The notes beneath the pieces were generated by a model. The model searched no databases and had not been told where the DNA came from. It saw nothing but the letters and a program-made list of their open reading frames with translations. From Bradyrhizobium sp. CCGUVB1N3 (lineage in GTDB: Bacteria > Pseudomonadota > Alphaproteobacteria > Rhizobiales > Xanthobacteraceae): DNA of 64,000 nucleotides. Every line of letters begins with the position of its first letter. Position 1 is the stretch's first letter. Shown here one piece after another: positions 55,746 through 64,000 of the stretch. A program made the translations under genes and the position numbers. The stretch spans positions 8,807,501 to 8,871,500 of the forward strand of contig NZ_JANADR010000001.1 of assembly GCF_024199925.1 (NCBI RefSeq). The letters run 5' to 3'.

Positions 55746-57134
55746 ATGAGCCTGGATGGACCAATTTCGAGCTGGCGACCTCGGCAACTCGCCTCTGAGG
55801 GGCCGCGCTACCTCGCCCTGGTCAATGCTCTGGAGCAGGACATTGCCGATGGCCGGCTGTCGGACGGTGATCGCCTGCCGCCGCACCGCGACCTGGCACG
55901 GGAGCTTAGTCTGTCCGTCGGGACCGTGAGCAAAGCCTATCAGGAGGCCGAACAGCGCGGCATTGTCAGCGGCCATGTCGGGCAGGGCACCTTCGTCCGG
56001 CGCCGCTCCGCCACCCGAGTCGAGCCGACGGCAAGACATGAACCGGTCAATTTGGCGTTGAACGTACCCGTCGAGGCAGGCGAAACGCAAATCCTGTCCG
56101 CGATGTTCAGTGAGGTGGTGCGCGAGCCTGATCTTGCGCCGTTGATGCGCTACCACCCCCATGGCGGCATCTGGAAGCACCGCGAAATCATCGCTGCTTC
56201 GCTGTCCGACAACAGCTTCACCGTCGAACCGGCAAGGCTGTTTCTTTGCAACGGCGCCCAGCACGCCTTAGACATCGCCCTGCGCCTGGTGGCAAAGCCC
56301 GGCGACAGCATCTTAGTCGATACCTTCACCTATTCCGGCTTCAAAGCCATCGCCGCTGCCAGCCATCTAAACTTGGTGCCCGTGGAGATGGACGGCGAGG
56401 GAATAAATCCGGAAGCGCTAAGACAGGCGTGTCACGCGTCCGGGGCGCGGGTGCTCTATTGCATGCCGACCTTGCAGAGCCCAACGGCCCGTACCATGAG
56501 CCTCCCCCGCCGGCGGCGCATCGCTGAACTGGCCGAGGAGCTCGATCTCGCCGTCGTTGAGGATGACGTTTACAGCTTCTTCTTCTCCGAGCGTCCGGCG
56601 CCAATCGCCTCGTTGGCGCCAAGCCGCACCTTCTACGTCACGTCCTACTCCAAATGCCTTGCGCCAGCCTTCCGACTCGGCACGCTGTCGGTACCGACAG
56701 ACTACATTGCTCAAGCCGAGCTCCTCCTGCACGCTTCCGCCTGGTTCGTGGCTCCGATACTAAGCGAGGTGGTGGTGCGGCTGATCGAGAGCGGCAAACT
56801 GGAAGAACTTCTGCGTGAGCGGCGCCTGCAGGCGCTCGAGCGTTACCGGGTGTTCCTGGACGTCTTTCCCAAGGCCGCAAAGCTTCAGTCCCCGGCCTTC
56901 TACGGATGGTTGCCATTGCCGCAAGGGTGGTCCGCAGATCAATTTGCCGCCGCCGCCCGAGGTCGCGGCATACTTGTGACCCCACGCATCGCGTCCGCGG
57001 TTGGCGAGGAGGATCCCCGCGCAACCCGCATCTGCCTTGGCGCGCCAAGAGATATTGCCGCACTTTCTGATGCGCTCCAGACTCTGCGCGATATCCTGGC
57101 TCGCCATCCAATAAACGTGGTTTCTGTCGCCTAG
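55746..57134 (+). CDS. MocR-type (GntR/aminotransferase) regulator
   Basis: 462 residues from ATG 55746, chosen because AAAGGAG lies about 9 bases upstream; an ATG at 55716 is possible. A GntR winged helix (GRLSDGDRLPPHRDLARELS with LSVGTVSKAYQEAEQRGIVS) is followed by an aminotransferase-like domain with the PLP lysine in TSYSKCLAPAFRLG (about K303). Such regulators sense amino acids or PLP compounds. It closes the hydroxyproline operon and probably controls it through the repeats at 49827-49860. Confidence 0.9.
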   Translation: MSLDGPISSWRPRQLASEGPRYLALVNALEQDIADGRLSDGDRLPPHRDLARELSLSVGTVSKAYQEAEQRGIVSGHVGQGTFVRRRSATRVEPTARHEPVNLALNVPVEAGETQILSAMFSEVVREPDLAPLMRYHPHGGIWKHREIIAASLSDNSFTVEPARLFLCNGAQHALDIALRLVAKPGDSILVDTFTYSGFKAIAAASHLNLVPVEMDGEGINPEALRQACHASGARVLYCMPTLQSPTARTMSLPRRRRIAELAEELDLAVVEDDVYSFFFSERPAPIASLAPSRTFYVTSYSKCLAPAFRLGTLSVPTDYIAQAELLLHASAWFVAPILSEVVVRLIESGKLEELLRERRLQALERYRVFLDVFPKAAKLQSPAFYGWLPLPQGWSADQFAAAARGRGILVTPRIASAVGEEDPRATRICLGAPRDIAALSDALQTLRDILARHPINVVSVA

Positions 57135-57569
57135 CCTTCGCTCGCTCAGCTTTCGGTCCGTTCCGGCCCGGTCATCGCAATGTGGTCAAACGGAGCGAAT
57201 GCGAGCCAGCTTCGTGGAAAGGGCAACGATGACGATGGCACGAAAGCCGTTCTCGCCCCCATGATGGCAAGTCTCTTGAGGAGATCCAAAGATGCCGAGC
57301 ACACGGATCACAACGGGCAGGTGGGCTCGTGGCAGCGAGCAAAAGGTTATCGAAACGGTCCAATCGGCGCTGCTCTCCGCGCTGAAGATACCTGACTACG
57401 ATCGCGATGTAGTCCTCGACATCTACGATGCCAACGTCCGGATCATTCCCACCGGCCGATCGGACCACTACACGCGTGTCGAAGTCGTGATGTTCTCCGG
57501 CCGATCGCTTGAAGCAAAGCGTGCACTCTACAAGGCTTTAGTCACAAACCTATCCGCGCTCGGGGTGCC

Positions 57570-58966
57570 GAGCTATGCGGGAAACTGGGTGATGACGGAC
57601 TGAGATAGGCGGCGTATCGAGGCGGGTGTCGAGCCTGCCAGAACCTCTCAAGGAGAGCGATACGCCATGAACGAGACTAGCAATATTGTTGCCCTTCGTC
57701 AGCCCGACGATATCGACGATCCACTGACCAATATTCTGCGAGCTGGTGCTCGGCAACTTCTGGCGCAGGCCGTGGAGGTCGAAGTCGAGACGTTTCTTGC
57801 CACGGTGAAGGATTTGAAGCTGGCCGACGGGCGCGCCCGTGTCGTGCGACATGGTTACGGCCCGGCGCGGACGATTGCGACCGGCATCGGCCCGGTCGAA
57901 GTGGCGCGGGCAAAGATTCGCGACCGTGGAGCGGCCAGCGATGGCGAGCGGATCCGGTTCAGCTCGGCGATCCTGCCGCTGTGGGCGCGGCGCACCCGGA
58001 GCCTGGATGCGCTGTTGCCGGTGCTGTATCTGCGCGGCATCTCGACCGGCGATTTCCGGGAGGCACTGACGGCCCTGCTGGGCAAGGACGCGCCAAACCT
58101 GTCGCCTGCGGTGGTTTCTCGGCTGACGGCCGAGTGGCAGGGCGAGTACGAGCGCTGGCAGAAGCGCGATCTGTCGGCGCGACGCTACGTGTATGTGTGG
58201 GCCGATGGCGTCTTCCTGCAGGCGCGCATGGAAGACCACGGCGAATGCATGCTGGTGCTGATCGGCGCGACGCCGGAAGGCAAGAAGGAGCTGATCGGCT
58301 TTCAGGTCGGCGTCCGCGAGAGCGCGCAGAGCTGGCGTGAGCTCCTGATCGACGTGAAGCAGCGCGGGTTGCAAATCGCCCCTGAAATTGCCGTTGGTGA
58401 CGGCGCGCTCGGCTTCTGGAAGGCGCTTGACGAGATCTGTCCCGGCACGCGGCACCAGCGCTGCTGGGTGCACAAGACCGTCAACGTCCTGGACAAGGTC
58501 CCGCTCTCGGTGCAGGCCAACATGAAGAAGGACCTGCGCGAGGTCTATTGGGCGCCGAACCGGGCGGCCGCCGAAGCGGCGATCGACATCTTCGCCCAGA
58601 AATATCGCGCCAAGTACGGCCGGGCGGTCGAATGCCTCGCCAAGGACCGCGACGCACTGCTGGCCTTCTACGACTTCCCTGCCGAGCATTGGGATCACTT
58701 GCGCACGACCAACCCCATCGAAAGCGTGTTCGCGACCGTGCGGCACAGAACCGTGCGGACGAAAGGATCGCTGTCGGCAACGACCGCCAGGCTGATGGTG
58801 TTCAAGCTGGTTATCGCCGCATCAAAAACCTGGCGGCGGCTCAAAGGCACAAATCAGTTGCCGAAGATCATCGCAGGTGTCAGATTCAACGACGGCATCG
58901 AGGTCATCCAAATGCCGGCAACCCACGCCGCCTGATCACCTCGTCACCCAAAATTCTGCATAGCTC
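57570..58966 (+). mobile_element. IS256-family element (1397 bp)
   Basis: Ends begin GAGCTATGC (57570) and finish GCATAGCTC (58966), with imperfect inverted repeats of about 26 bp. The perfect 9-bp duplication CGGGGTGCC (57561-57569 and 58967-58975) flanks it, so it is a simple recent insertion in the tautomerase gene. Confidence 0.95.
57667..58935 (+). CDS. IS256-family (mutator) transposase
   Basis: 422 residues, complete. Conserved blocks include LYLRGISTGDFREALTALLG, YVYVWADGVFLQARMEDHGE (first Asp), the second Asp region FWKALDEICPGTRHQRCWVH and the downstream TTNPIESVFATVRHRTVRTK (Glu). CAAGGAGAG precedes the ATG. It appears functional. Confidence 0.95.
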   Translation: MNETSNIVALRQPDDIDDPLTNILRAGARQLLAQAVEVEVETFLATVKDLKLADGRARVVRHGYGPARTIATGIGPVEVARAKIRDRGAASDGERIRFSSAILPLWARRTRSLDALLPVLYLRGISTGDFREALTALLGKDAPNLSPAVVSRLTAEWQGEYERWQKRDLSARRYVYVWADGVFLQARMEDHGECMLVLIGATPEGKKELIGFQVGVRESAQSWRELLIDVKQRGLQIAPEIAVGDGALGFWKALDEICPGTRHQRCWVHKTVNVLDKVPLSVQANMKKDLREVYWAPNRAAAEAAIDIFAQKYRAKYGRAVECLAKDRDALLAFYDFPAEHWDHLRTTNPIESVFATVRHRTVRTKGSLSATTARLMVFKLVIAASKTWRRLKGTNQLPKIIAGVRFNDGIEVIQMPATHAA

Positions 58967-59204
58967 CGGGGTGCCAGCCACAGAGATCAAGATCATCTTG
59001 CTTGAAGTGCCAGCGGAGAATTGGGGACTCAGAGGTGGCTACCCTGCATCGGAGATTGATCTGGGCTTCAAGGTTGACGTCTAGTCGAACCGGCAACTCA
59101 GCGACTAGGGGACGTGAAGATAATGGACGTGCAGGCGGCTAGCCTGGGAATCTGCTGTTCTACCAATCGCAGCAATCGGGTGTTGCGCGTCCCCGCAACC
59201 AAAT

Positions 59205-59230
59205 AAACCTCTGATTTTGTGAGGTTTTTA
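59205..59230 (+). terminator. Intrinsic terminator 1
   Basis: AAACCTC and GAGGTTT form a 7-bp stem around TGATTTTGT, followed by further T. It lies 120 bp after the tautomerase stop. Confidence 0.55.
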
Positions 59231-59233
59231 GAG

Positions 59234-59263
59234 AGCCGCCCTTCGGGGCGGCTTTCTTGTTTT
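59234..59263 (+). terminator. Intrinsic terminator 2
   Basis: AGCCGCCC-TTCG-GGGCGGCT, an 8-bp stem with a stable tetraloop, followed by TTCTTGTTTTC. Directly after terminator 1. Confidence 0.75.
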
Positions 59264-59427
59264 CAGGCCGTGTCGCCACCGTGTCGCCACGGGTTGCTTT
59301 GTGTTCGACCCACCGCAACGCCAAACACGTCCTCGCCCAGAAGGCACAACTCTTGATATTCTTCCTGCGCTGAAGCGTGCAGGGGGTGGTTACGTGAATC
59401 TATCGTCACCTTGGGACGTATTGAAAC

Positions 59428-60080
59428 CTATTGCGGCAAGGATGCCGTCTGTCGTGCGCGAGCACGAAGTCGCTGCAGAATGAGATTCCTATCCTTTTTT
59501 CCATTTCCGATAGTCCATCCCGTCACGAGGAAACCATCTTCAAGCTCTTGAATTCGCGTAACCTCGCTTGCCTCTTGAGCCGGAGCTAGGCCAATCGGAA
59601 AAGTATACGAATTTTCGCCTGTGCTTGCATCCACAGCGTAGACCCAAGGCTTGTTCGGGCCTTTTTCGAAGTACGATCCGACCAACAGGAGCAAGTCGTA
59701 CTTAGGCCAATACATGATAGACCGCGGTTCATGACGAAAGATCGATTTCGCCGCCGCGTATTTGCGGGTCCAAAGTATTCGCTCCTTATCGTCAAACACG
59801 ATAATCCGCGCGCTGGACTCTCCCTTATCTTTCTGAACCACCAGGGCCGCCCATCGCTGAACGACACCCTCTTTAGTGATGCGGGAAAAACGTAGAAGGT
59901 ACCGTCCTTCCGAGGTAGCTTAAAGAAAAGGCGTTGTGGATCTATATCAACTTCGGCAAATTGATCTAATCGCCATAGACGCGCATGCCATTCATCATCT
60001 GGTCCGATTGCATTGCCGAGGGCATATCGTTTCTCACCTAGAGTTTGCTTACGACGTGCGCGGCTGTTTGCTTTGAGACG
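59428..60080 (-). pseudogene. Frameshifted gene of unknown function
   Basis: The 5' part reads LGEKRYALGNAIGPDDEWHA … LPRKDGTFYVF in one frame; after about 59888 the coding pattern continues in another frame as WAALVVQKDKGESSARIIVF … GFLVTGWTIGNGKKDRN. A one-base change in the GTTTTTCCCGC stretch explains it. The repeated short beta-rich units hint at a propeller, but the family is not recognised. The start is not clear. Confidence 0.55.
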
Positions 60081-60104
60081 CGCCGCGCAGCCGCGTGGAC
60101 CTTG

Positions 60105-60479
60105 ATCACTGCAGAAGAATTGGCGCGCGAAAAGATGACGCCGCAACTCGCGGCGTCTCCAATTGAAGCTCAATCAGGCGCACCAACGATTGAAGTGGAG
60201 CAGCCGGATGCCACCAAGCCGATCAAGTCTCCCGTTAGCGTCCATATTCGCTTTAAGCCCCATGAGGGCGCTACTATCGTTCCGGAAAGCTTTCGAGCCA
60301 AGTACGGTTGGCTCGGCATTGATGTGACGGATCGAATAACTGCAAATGCGAAAATTGATTCGTCAGGACTGGTCGCCAACAACGCCGAGGTTCCGGCTGG
60401 AAAATACAAACTGACGCTCCAAATAGAAGACAGCTTGCACAGAGTCGGTACGCGCGTCCTAGAATTCAGCGTGCTTTAG
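60105..60479 (+). CDS. Ig-like domain protein, N-terminus missing
   Basis: About 125 residues from LITAEELAREKMTPQLAA. The conserved part (IEVEQPDATKPIKSPVSVHI, YGWLGIDVTDRITANAKIDS, VPAGKYKLTLQIEDSLHR) is a beta-sandwich domain that I recall in exported rhizobial proteins of unknown function. No signal peptide or proper start remains: the upstream bases belong to the opposite-strand broken gene. Probably a truncated remnant. Confidence 0.5.
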   Translation: MTAEELAREKMTPQLAASPIEAQSGAPTIEVEQPDATKPIKSPVSVHIRFKPHEGATIVPESFRAKYGWLGIDVTDRITANAKIDSSGLVANNAEVPAGKYKLTLQIEDSLHRVGTRVLEFSVL

Positions 60480-60586
60480 CTGGCCGTCCCAATATTTTCT
60501 CAAGTCATTTCATAGACTGAATGGTTAGTTCAGGAAGAAGCGAGCCGTTAGGCGGTCTCGTGTCTCATTGCAGGGGAGCCCGGACG

Positions 60587-61277
60587 ATGATTGACCAGAA
60601 ACTCAAGTTGGCTTGCGGTAAGGGCATATGCTTAGCCAGTATTTCATTTGCTTTAATCTGGAGTAGCGTCGCGTTCGCGGATGTTAACCCAGGCACTCAG
60701 CGAGTCTTAGACCGTCTCACCGATACGTCACAAGCGATTGTCGTCGAGGGTCGAAAGGGCGTCCAAGCGGAACTCCGCGCCTTTGAAAAAATCGGAAGCA
60801 CGTGGACGGAGAAGTTTCACGCACCTGCTGTCATCGGTAAAAAGGGCTTCGCTCCCGAGGGCGAAAAAAAACGAGGGCGACCTCCGTACCCCTGCGGGGA
60901 TCTACACGGTAGGAACGGCGTTCGGCTACGGACCCAACATGAAAACGACCGTCCCCTACCGCCAAGCCACGGCCGAAGATAAATTCGTCGATGACGTGGC
61001 GTCCGACCAATACAACACTTGGGTGCATGGAGGCACGAGCGCCAAAAGTTACGAGCAAATGAAAAGGGCGGATGGACTCTACGAGTTCGGTTTAGTCGTG
61101 AACTACAACATGAATCCAATAGTCAAAGGCAAAGGAAGTGCAATCTTCATTCACGTCTGGAGATCGAGCACAGATGGTACGGCGGGCTGTGTCGCACTTG
61201 AACGCACAAATATCGTTCGCTTGCTTGAATGGCTAAAGCCTCAGGCCCGAGTCGTCCTTGATCCGGATTCGCTTTGA
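60587..61277 (+). pseudogene. L,D-transpeptidase-family gene, frameshift in an A-run
   Basis: ATG 60587 (GGGGAG upstream) opens with a signal peptide (GICLASISFALIWSSVAFA). After GFAPEGE the frame breaks at a run of eight A (60863-60870) and continues one frame over as NEGDLRTPAGIYTVGTAFGY … AIFIHVWRSSTDGTAGCVAL. The latter has the YkuD-type catalytic His and Cys (H..W...TDGTAGC). Seven A would restore the frame. A run of this kind can slip, so phase variation or a sequencing error should be kept in mind. Confidence 0.75.
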
Positions 61278-61619
61278 CAAAAAGCCCGCACCTGCACTTC
61301 AGCGAGCCCTGACTTGTAATGCACAACGCGAGATCGAGCGCTTCGACCTGGCCGTCTAGGTAGGATAAGTCTTCGTCGTTCGTTGTCGTCCAACTGCACA
61401 ATCGAGCCAGATAGCGCGTTCTTGAAGAGGATAACCAAATATAGAGTAGGCGTTGTCGATCTGGTGAGCAGCTTGTTGTCTGCCTGCCTAGCATAAACGT
61501 CACTTATTGATCCAACACCGAGTCTACTCACAATGCGTGGCCGCGCGAGCAAGATTTGCCGGAACAGATCGGATCGAAGACTTTAGCCATATGGTGAGAA
61601 GTGTATCGAGTGAACCTTT
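61278..61619. other. Stretch without a supported gene
   Basis: Open frames on both strands have no convincing start or family. Nothing identified. Confidence 0.45.
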
Positions 61620-62358
61620 TCAGCGCACCTGGCTTTTGGGGCTTCGCATTCTTGTGGGCTCGGATCTCGGCTCAAACTTCAAGCCGTCGCTGTTGACAAA
61701 GAACAGCGGGCCTGACTGAACCGAACTAAAAGCCGCTGCCGTGAGAGGCCCCCCGAAGCAAGCTCCTGTATCAATGTTGACGCGAGTGGCTTGAACGTCG
61801 GGAGCACGCGTCGCCGTTGGCGTATGGCCGTGCACCACGAGAGCGCCGTGCCAGAGCCTTGAGGACAGGAACGGTTCACGTATCCACAACATGTCGTCCT
61901 TGGATTGGGCCTCCAAGGGAACGCCGGGTCTTACTCCGGCATGAACGAACAACCTGTGCTCGTCGCGAACTTGAAGAGGCAGCGTTCTCATCCACGCGAG
62001 GTGCTCTGCCGGGAGATCGGAGGGGTCGTCGATGCCGTAAGCATCCAGCGTTTCCTCCCCGCCGTTCGCCCACCATTGAATGAGGTCGGCATCGGAGCGG
62101 CTCCGATCCGCCGCGAGGCAAAGCATTATGGTCGTGATTGCCCAGGAGGCAGCGGAATCGCGACGGGGCGCTGGCCTGTTCTCGCATTAGGCAGGCAATC
62201 ACTTCGTCGGAGGCGGGCCCTCTATCGACATAGTCGCCCAGGAAGAGGAAATTGTGTTCGATGTCGCCCGCGCTGCTTCGGCAGGCGTCGAGCAGAGACC
62301 TGAGTTCCTCGAAGCATCCGTGGATGTCTCCAACCGCGAAGGTCAGGCGTTCGTTCAT
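61620..62358 (-). pseudogene. PPP-type metallophosphatase, frameshifted
   Basis: ATG 62358 follows GGGAGG. The first part holds FAVGDIHGCFEELRSLLDA, FLFLGDYVDRGPASDEVIA and CLLGNHD; near 62125 the frame shifts and continues as MLCLAADRSRSDADLIQWWA … LFVHAGVRPGVP and ALVVHGHTPTA. All metal-binding blocks of a serine/threonine-protein-phosphatase/ApaH-type enzyme are thus present but in two frames. A one-base change around CACGACCATAATG accounts for it. Confidence 0.8.
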
Positions 62359-62508
62359 ATTGACCTCCCATTGCAAATCAATCTAGTTGACATCAACAGG
62401 GAAGCTTCGCCACGCAAATATTTTTTGCAAATGTTCCATAATGTGTAAATTTCTCGGGGCCTCAATTGAATATAGGGAGATTGGAATGAGCGGGGGCGAG
62501 GTCGCGTA

Positions 62509-63762
62509 GTGAGATTGCGAATCCATCGGGGGACGCGCGAGATTGGTGGCACCTGTATCGAGCTGGAGAATGAGGGGGCCCGAATCCTGCTCGATCTCGG
62601 CCTTCCGTTGAACGCCAGCGATTTTGCTTCCACGCCGCTGCCCAACGTCGATGGGCTTTCCACCGTCGGCACCAGCCTCCTCGGTATCGTCCTGTCTCAT
62701 GGTCACCGGGACCATTGGGGTTTGGTGCCGAAGGTAAACCCCGCGATTCCGCTAATCATGGGGAACGCGACCGAGAGCATTATTCGGGCCGCCGCCGATT
62801 TTGTCCCTGACGCCGTCGCCTTGAACGCAAGTCAATACCTTGAGCATCGCAAGCCAATTCAAATCGGCCCTTTCACTATCACGCCGCGCCTCGTGGATCA
62901 TTCGGGCTTTGATGCCTACGCCATGGAAATCACGTCCGGCGGCAAACGCGTATTCTATTCCGGTGATCTTCGCGCTCACGGCCGGAAACGTAAGCTGTTC
63001 GACGCGCTGATCAGCGACGCGCCTCGCAACATCGACCTCATGTTGATGGAAGGATCGAGCCTCGGCCGTTTGTCTGACGACGAGACGTTTCCGTCCGAGG
63101 AGGACCTTGAGGAGACGTTCGTCACGCGCTTCGAGCAGACCGAAGGCATCGCCCTAGTCGCCTGCTCGGCCCAGAACATCGACCGGGTGGTCACGATCTA
63201 TCGCGCGGCGAAGCGAACGGGCCGCAGTCTCATCATCGATGCCTATGCCGCCGAGGTGCTGAAGGCCACAGGGCGCGACAGCATTCCCCAGCCCGCGCCG
63301 GGCTGGTCGAATCTCACAGTCTACATCCCGCAAAGACAGCGAGTTCAATTGAAAGCTAAGGGGATCGCGTCCCTGGTCGATGGCTATCGCGGCTTTCGGA
63401 TCTGGCCCGGGCAACTCGCCGGGAGCGCCCCGCGCTCAGTCATGCTGTTTAGGGGCTGGATGATCTCCGAACTCGATCAGGCCGACGCGCTTGCGGGCGC
63501 AAGGGTGTTCTGGTCGCAATGGGACGGCTATCTGGCCGAAGGCCATGCGGGGGCAGCCTTGAGGGCCGATTGCGAACGCCGCGGCATTCCGTTCGAAACG
63601 ATACATACCTCTGGACACGCTGGTCCATCCGACCTGAAGCGCCTGGCCGCTGCGGTGGCAGCGAAGCGCCTGATCCCGATACATACGTTTGAACGGCTTC
63701 GGTTTCCGAAACTTTTCAGCAACGTGGAATTGGCAAACGATGGTGAATGGATTGAAGTCTGA
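62509..63762 (+). CDS. MBL-fold metallohydrolase (RNase J/CPSF-like)
   Basis: 417 residues from GTG 62509; homologue-like start (MRLRIHRGTREIGGTCIELE) supports it. The metal site is LSHGHRDHWGL (HxHxDH), a later His in RLVDHSGFDAYAME, and YSGDLRAHGRK (Asp). The C-terminal HTSGHAGPSDLKRL supplies a further His. A 7-codon open frame (ATG 62486 to TAG 62507-62509) overlaps the GTG and may couple its translation. It overlaps the next gene by 23 bases, so the two are one unit; RNA processing is a likely role by family, unproven here. Confidence 0.85.
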   Translation: MRLRIHRGTREIGGTCIELENEGARILLDLGLPLNASDFASTPLPNVDGLSTVGTSLLGIVLSHGHRDHWGLVPKVNPAIPLIMGNATESIIRAAADFVPDAVALNASQYLEHRKPIQIGPFTITPRLVDHSGFDAYAMEITSGGKRVFYSGDLRAHGRKRKLFDALISDAPRNIDLMLMEGSSLGRLSDDETFPSEEDLEETFVTRFEQTEGIALVACSAQNIDRVVTIYRAAKRTGRSLIIDAYAAEVLKATGRDSIPQPAPGWSNLTVYIPQRQRVQLKAKGIASLVDGYRGFRIWPGQLAGSAPRSVMLFRGWMISELDQADALAGARVFWSQWDGYLAEGHAGAALRADCERRGIPFETIHTSGHAGPSDLKRLAAAVAAKRLIPIHTFERLRFPKLFSNVELANDGEWIEV

Positions 63763-64000
63763 ACTGAACTTCCTCAAGCGCGGTCTGTCCGACTCTCAGA
63801 TCGCAGGTTTGAAAGCGCTCGCGCATAGCCCGGCTGACAATTGGTGGAAGGAGGTGCTGGAGAGCAAGGATCTGCTGCTCGCAGTCCGAAATGGATACTT
63901 GAACGCTTATGTCAAAGGTCAGAGCGTCTTCAAAATTGCTTTCGAGAAAAGCAGCAGCGCTGGTAGCCAGCCCCGCCTTGCCATCCACTACAAGTATCTG
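63740..64000 (+). CDS. Unidentified gene, runs off the window
   Basis: From ATG 63740 the frame is open to the edge: MVNGLKSELNFLKRGLSDSQ, DNWWKEVLESKDLLLAVRNG, YLNAYVKGQSVFKIAFEK. It overlaps the MBL-fold gene by 23 bases and is certainly co-translated with it. I do not recognise the family from these 87 residues. Confidence 0.65.
   Translation, partial: MVNGLKSELNFLKRGLSDSQIAGLKALAHSPADNWWKEVLESKDLLLAVRNGYLNAYVKGQSVFKIAFEKSSSAGSQPRLAIHYKYL

Larger units (their letters stand above)
57292..59084 (+). pseudogene. Tautomerase-family gene interrupted by IS256
   Basis: Removing 57570-58975 (the element plus one 9-bp duplication) joins NLSALGVP to ATEIKIILLEVP in frame and gives 128 residues, MPSTRITTGRWARGSEQKVI … ENWGLRGGYPASEIDLGFKV. 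This is the tautomerase/MIF-type fold with Pro2 (the catalytic N-terminal Pro after Met removal) and the usual ENWG..GG..A.E..LGF end. The gene is inactive at present. Confidence 0.85.
59085..59427. other. Non-coding stretch with tandem hairpins and tandem 11-mers
   Basis: Contains two consecutive terminators (listed separately) and the 11-base CGTGTCGCCAC twice in tandem (59269-59279 and 59280-59290). The segment just before the first hairpin ends CCCCGCAACCA, like an RNA acceptor end, but no T-arm or other half was found. No gene is supported. Confidence 0.45.

Noticed and set aside
57550..58746. 398-residue minus-strand frame opposite the IS256 transposase
   Set aside because: Shadow of the transposase gene; crosses the element boundary.
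59150..59204. Possible tRNA or tmRNA 3' end (…CCCCGCAACCA)
   Set aside because: No T-arm, anticodon arm or 5' half could be found, so it is kept only as a finding with low interest.

Overview
The window reads as accessory DNA of an alphaproteobacterium, most likely a Bradyrhizobium-type rhizobium. The pointers are high-GC coding, an LRR/NEL type III effector of the NopM class, ICE-type small genes (DUF2285, ParB-like, conserved short ORFs), a VirD4-type ATPase and very dense IS content. The genus is an inference from gene content; there is no rRNA and no complete tRNA.

Layout. 0.5-4.2 kb: a secreted protein pair with tail-fibre/autotransporter head repeats and a DUF1554-like C-terminus, followed by a broken partial copy. 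4.3-8.6 kb: an IS5-family element split by two IS1111-group (IS110-family) elements 60 bp apart; the 3' non-coding end of the second contains a candidate bridge RNA/seekRNA whose guides match its own insertion site. 8.7-15.6 kb: small unknowns, a three-PAS soluble chemotaxis receptor, IS remnants, a vanadium-haloperoxidase-like secreted protein, and an HxlR regulator overlapping an acyl-CoA dehydrogenase gene. 16-18.4 kb: an intact IS3 element, then a remnant that looks like a short prokaryotic Argonaute operon. 19-37.7 kb: degraded ICE-like region with ParB-like protein, AbiE toxin-antitoxin pair (toxin 3' end lost), Sel1-repeat protein, short tyrosine recombinase, VirD4-like ATPase, a giant membrane TPR protein and an HR..GPA repeat gene cut by an IS630 element. 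37.8-40.4 kb: the NEL effector between two 74-bp direct repeats. 40.9-46.3 kb: an unknown C-terminally anchored protein, a terminator, a 3' fragment of tRNA-Gly (probable att scar), an excisionase-like gene and a large serine recombinase truncated by a second, inverted copy of the IS3 element.

48.5-57.1 kb is a coherent catabolic operon for trans-4-hydroxy-L-proline: epimerase, FAD amine dehydrogenase, deaminase, semialdehyde dehydrogenase, an amino-acid ABC transporter and a MocR-type regulator. A pair of 13-bp direct repeats upstream of the binding-protein gene is a candidate operator.

57.3-62.4 kb is decaying DNA: a tautomerase gene cut by an IS256 element, then three genes each carrying a single frameshift. 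The window ends with an MBL-fold hydrolase gene overlapping an unidentified gene that runs off the edge.

Several insertions can be undone on paper. The IS630 and IS256 hosts recover an exact reading frame, and the two IS110 sites in the IS5 transposase gene can be rebuilt, so the transposition history is unusually legible.
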